Part shown: positions 63,629 through 64,000 of the stretch, one piece after another
Position numbering within the stretch: the stretch's first letter is position 1
How the letters are laid out: the number at the start of each line of letters is the position of its first letter
DNA from: Sedimenticola_A sp040506895
GTDB taxonomy: Bacteria; Pseudomonadota; Gammaproteobacteria; Chromatiales; Chromatiaceae
Direction: 5' to 3'
Assembly (NCBI GenBank): GCA_040506895.1
Contig: JBEVVY010000001.1
Coordinates: 2,651,116-2,715,115 of the forward strand
Length of the DNA: 64,000 nucleotides
Translations under genes and position numbers: made by a program
Notes under the pieces: model-generated
What the model was told of the DNA's origin: nothing
Databases searched by the model: none
Seen by the model: only the letters and a program-made list of their open reading frames with translations

Positions 63629-64000
63629 ATGGATGTGCTTGATACGGGAAGGATAAGGATCTCCCCTCATGAGGGGCAATATCTCCTCTTCACCCTGTAT
63701 GCCGAGGGTGAGGTCACCTCTGGCGACATGGACAAGATCCGGGAGTACCTTGGGCGGTTCGATGGAAAAGCCCCTCTCCTGGTTGTGAGAGAGTGCTACT
63801 ACTCATTCTCATCCGAGGCGATGATGATCATGATGAAGGAGGCCGGCGATCTGATCAGCGCGGTCGCCTATGTTGATAGATCGTCACAGGATACCCTGCT
63901 CTCCGAGTATGCAAAGATGACCTACCTGCGCGATCTCCCGGTTCAATCGTTCATGACCCGGGAAGAGGCAGAGGCATGGATTGAGGAGTTCAGTCCGTTG
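63629..64000 (+). CDS. STAS-like protein (SpoIIAA/SEC14-like), 3' end outside window
   Basis: The frame runs from ATG 63629 to the window edge, 124 codons so far. GGAGG lies 10 nt before the start. The second half, with MKEAGDLISAVAYVDRSSQDTL, SEYAKMTYLRDLPVQSFMTREEAEAWIEEF, has the pattern of SpoIIAA-like STAS/SEC14 proteins, where a final helix follows EEA-x-W. The N-terminal part, VLDTGRIRISPHEGQYLLFTLYAEGEVTSGDMDKIREYL, is consistent. Function in this organism is unknown. Confidence 0.75.
   Translation, partial: MDVLDTGRIRISPHEGQYLLFTLYAEGEVTSGDMDKIREYLGRFDGKAPLLVVRECYYSFSSEAMMIMMKEAGDLISAVAYVDRSSQDTLLSEYAKMTYLRDLPVQSFMTREEAEAWIEEFSPL

Overview
The window is a chromosomal origin region from a gammaproteobacterium that very probably lives by oxidising reduced sulfur. 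Two things support this. The gene order plsC, gyrB, recF, dnaN, dnaA, then rpmH, rnpA, yidC, mnmE, then mnmG, rsmG, parA, parB, the F1Fo ATP synthase operon and glmU/glmS is the classic gammaproteobacterial oriC neighbourhood. A complete aprM-aprB-aprA operon (dissimilatory APS reductase with its AprM membrane anchor) is typical of sulfur oxidisers related to Chromatiales, Sedimenticola or Thiodiazotropha. The genus cannot be fixed from the sequence alone. No rRNA, tRNA, insertion sequence, prophage or CRISPR array was seen.

Layout. Positions 1-1.3 kb hold the end of a lysophospholipid acyltransferase gene and a small membrane-anchored protein. From 1.3 to 7.6 kb, gyrB, recF, dnaN and dnaA run leftward. 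The dnaA-dnaN gap is AT-rich and carries two perfect DnaA boxes, so it is my preferred oriC. Two perfect 16-bp ParB-binding palindromes (parS) lie inside recF. From 8 to 11.7 kb, rpmH, rnpA, yidC and mnmE run rightward; yidD, usually between rnpA and yidC, is absent. From 11.8 to 21.6 kb there is accessory metabolism: a beta-hydroxyacid dehydrogenase-like protein, an EamA transporter, a MoxR/DUF58/transglutaminase operon, a VOC protein, a cytochrome c, an RsgA-type GTPase with a structured leader, and periplasmic TlpA-like and DsrE-like proteins. From 21.8 to 28.5 kb come mnmG, rsmG, a DUF3617 lipoprotein, an M48/PDZ protease lipoprotein, a zinc-ribbon protein and parAB. The nine-gene atp operon occupies 28.8-35.7 kb, with a near-consensus sigma-70 promoter and a strong terminator.

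From 35.9 to 38.2 kb there is an L,D-transpeptidase and DUF882 pair for cell-wall work. From 38.3 to 46.1 kb is a coherent uptake module: a DctB-like sensor kinase, an NtrC/DctD-like sigma-54 activator, a hemerythrin, a sigma-54 promoter with an upstream dyad, a TAXI-type TRAP binding protein, a fused TRAP permease and a UspA protein. It is followed by a malic enzyme (maeB), which suggests dicarboxylate or related organic acid use. From 48.5 to 55.7 kb there is an orphan lipoprotein, a P2-type cation ATPase with an atypical sixth-helix site, glmU and glmS. aprMBA occupies 56.1-59.4 kb and ends in a textbook terminator. It is followed by uncharacterised small proteins, a SlyD-like FKBP, a FemAB/GNAT-like protein, a YCII-like protein, an unlisted 53-residue ORF and a partial STAS-like protein at the right edge.

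The most notable points beyond routine annotation are the parS pair in recF with parAB 23 kb away, the sigma-54-controlled TAXI-TRAP module, the 13-codon leader ORF and hairpins ahead of the RsgA-type gene, a degenerate GIY-YIG-like membrane protein, a 15-nt palindromic element in two distant copies, and the unexplained genes next to aprMBA. I did not find a clearly new multi-gene system.
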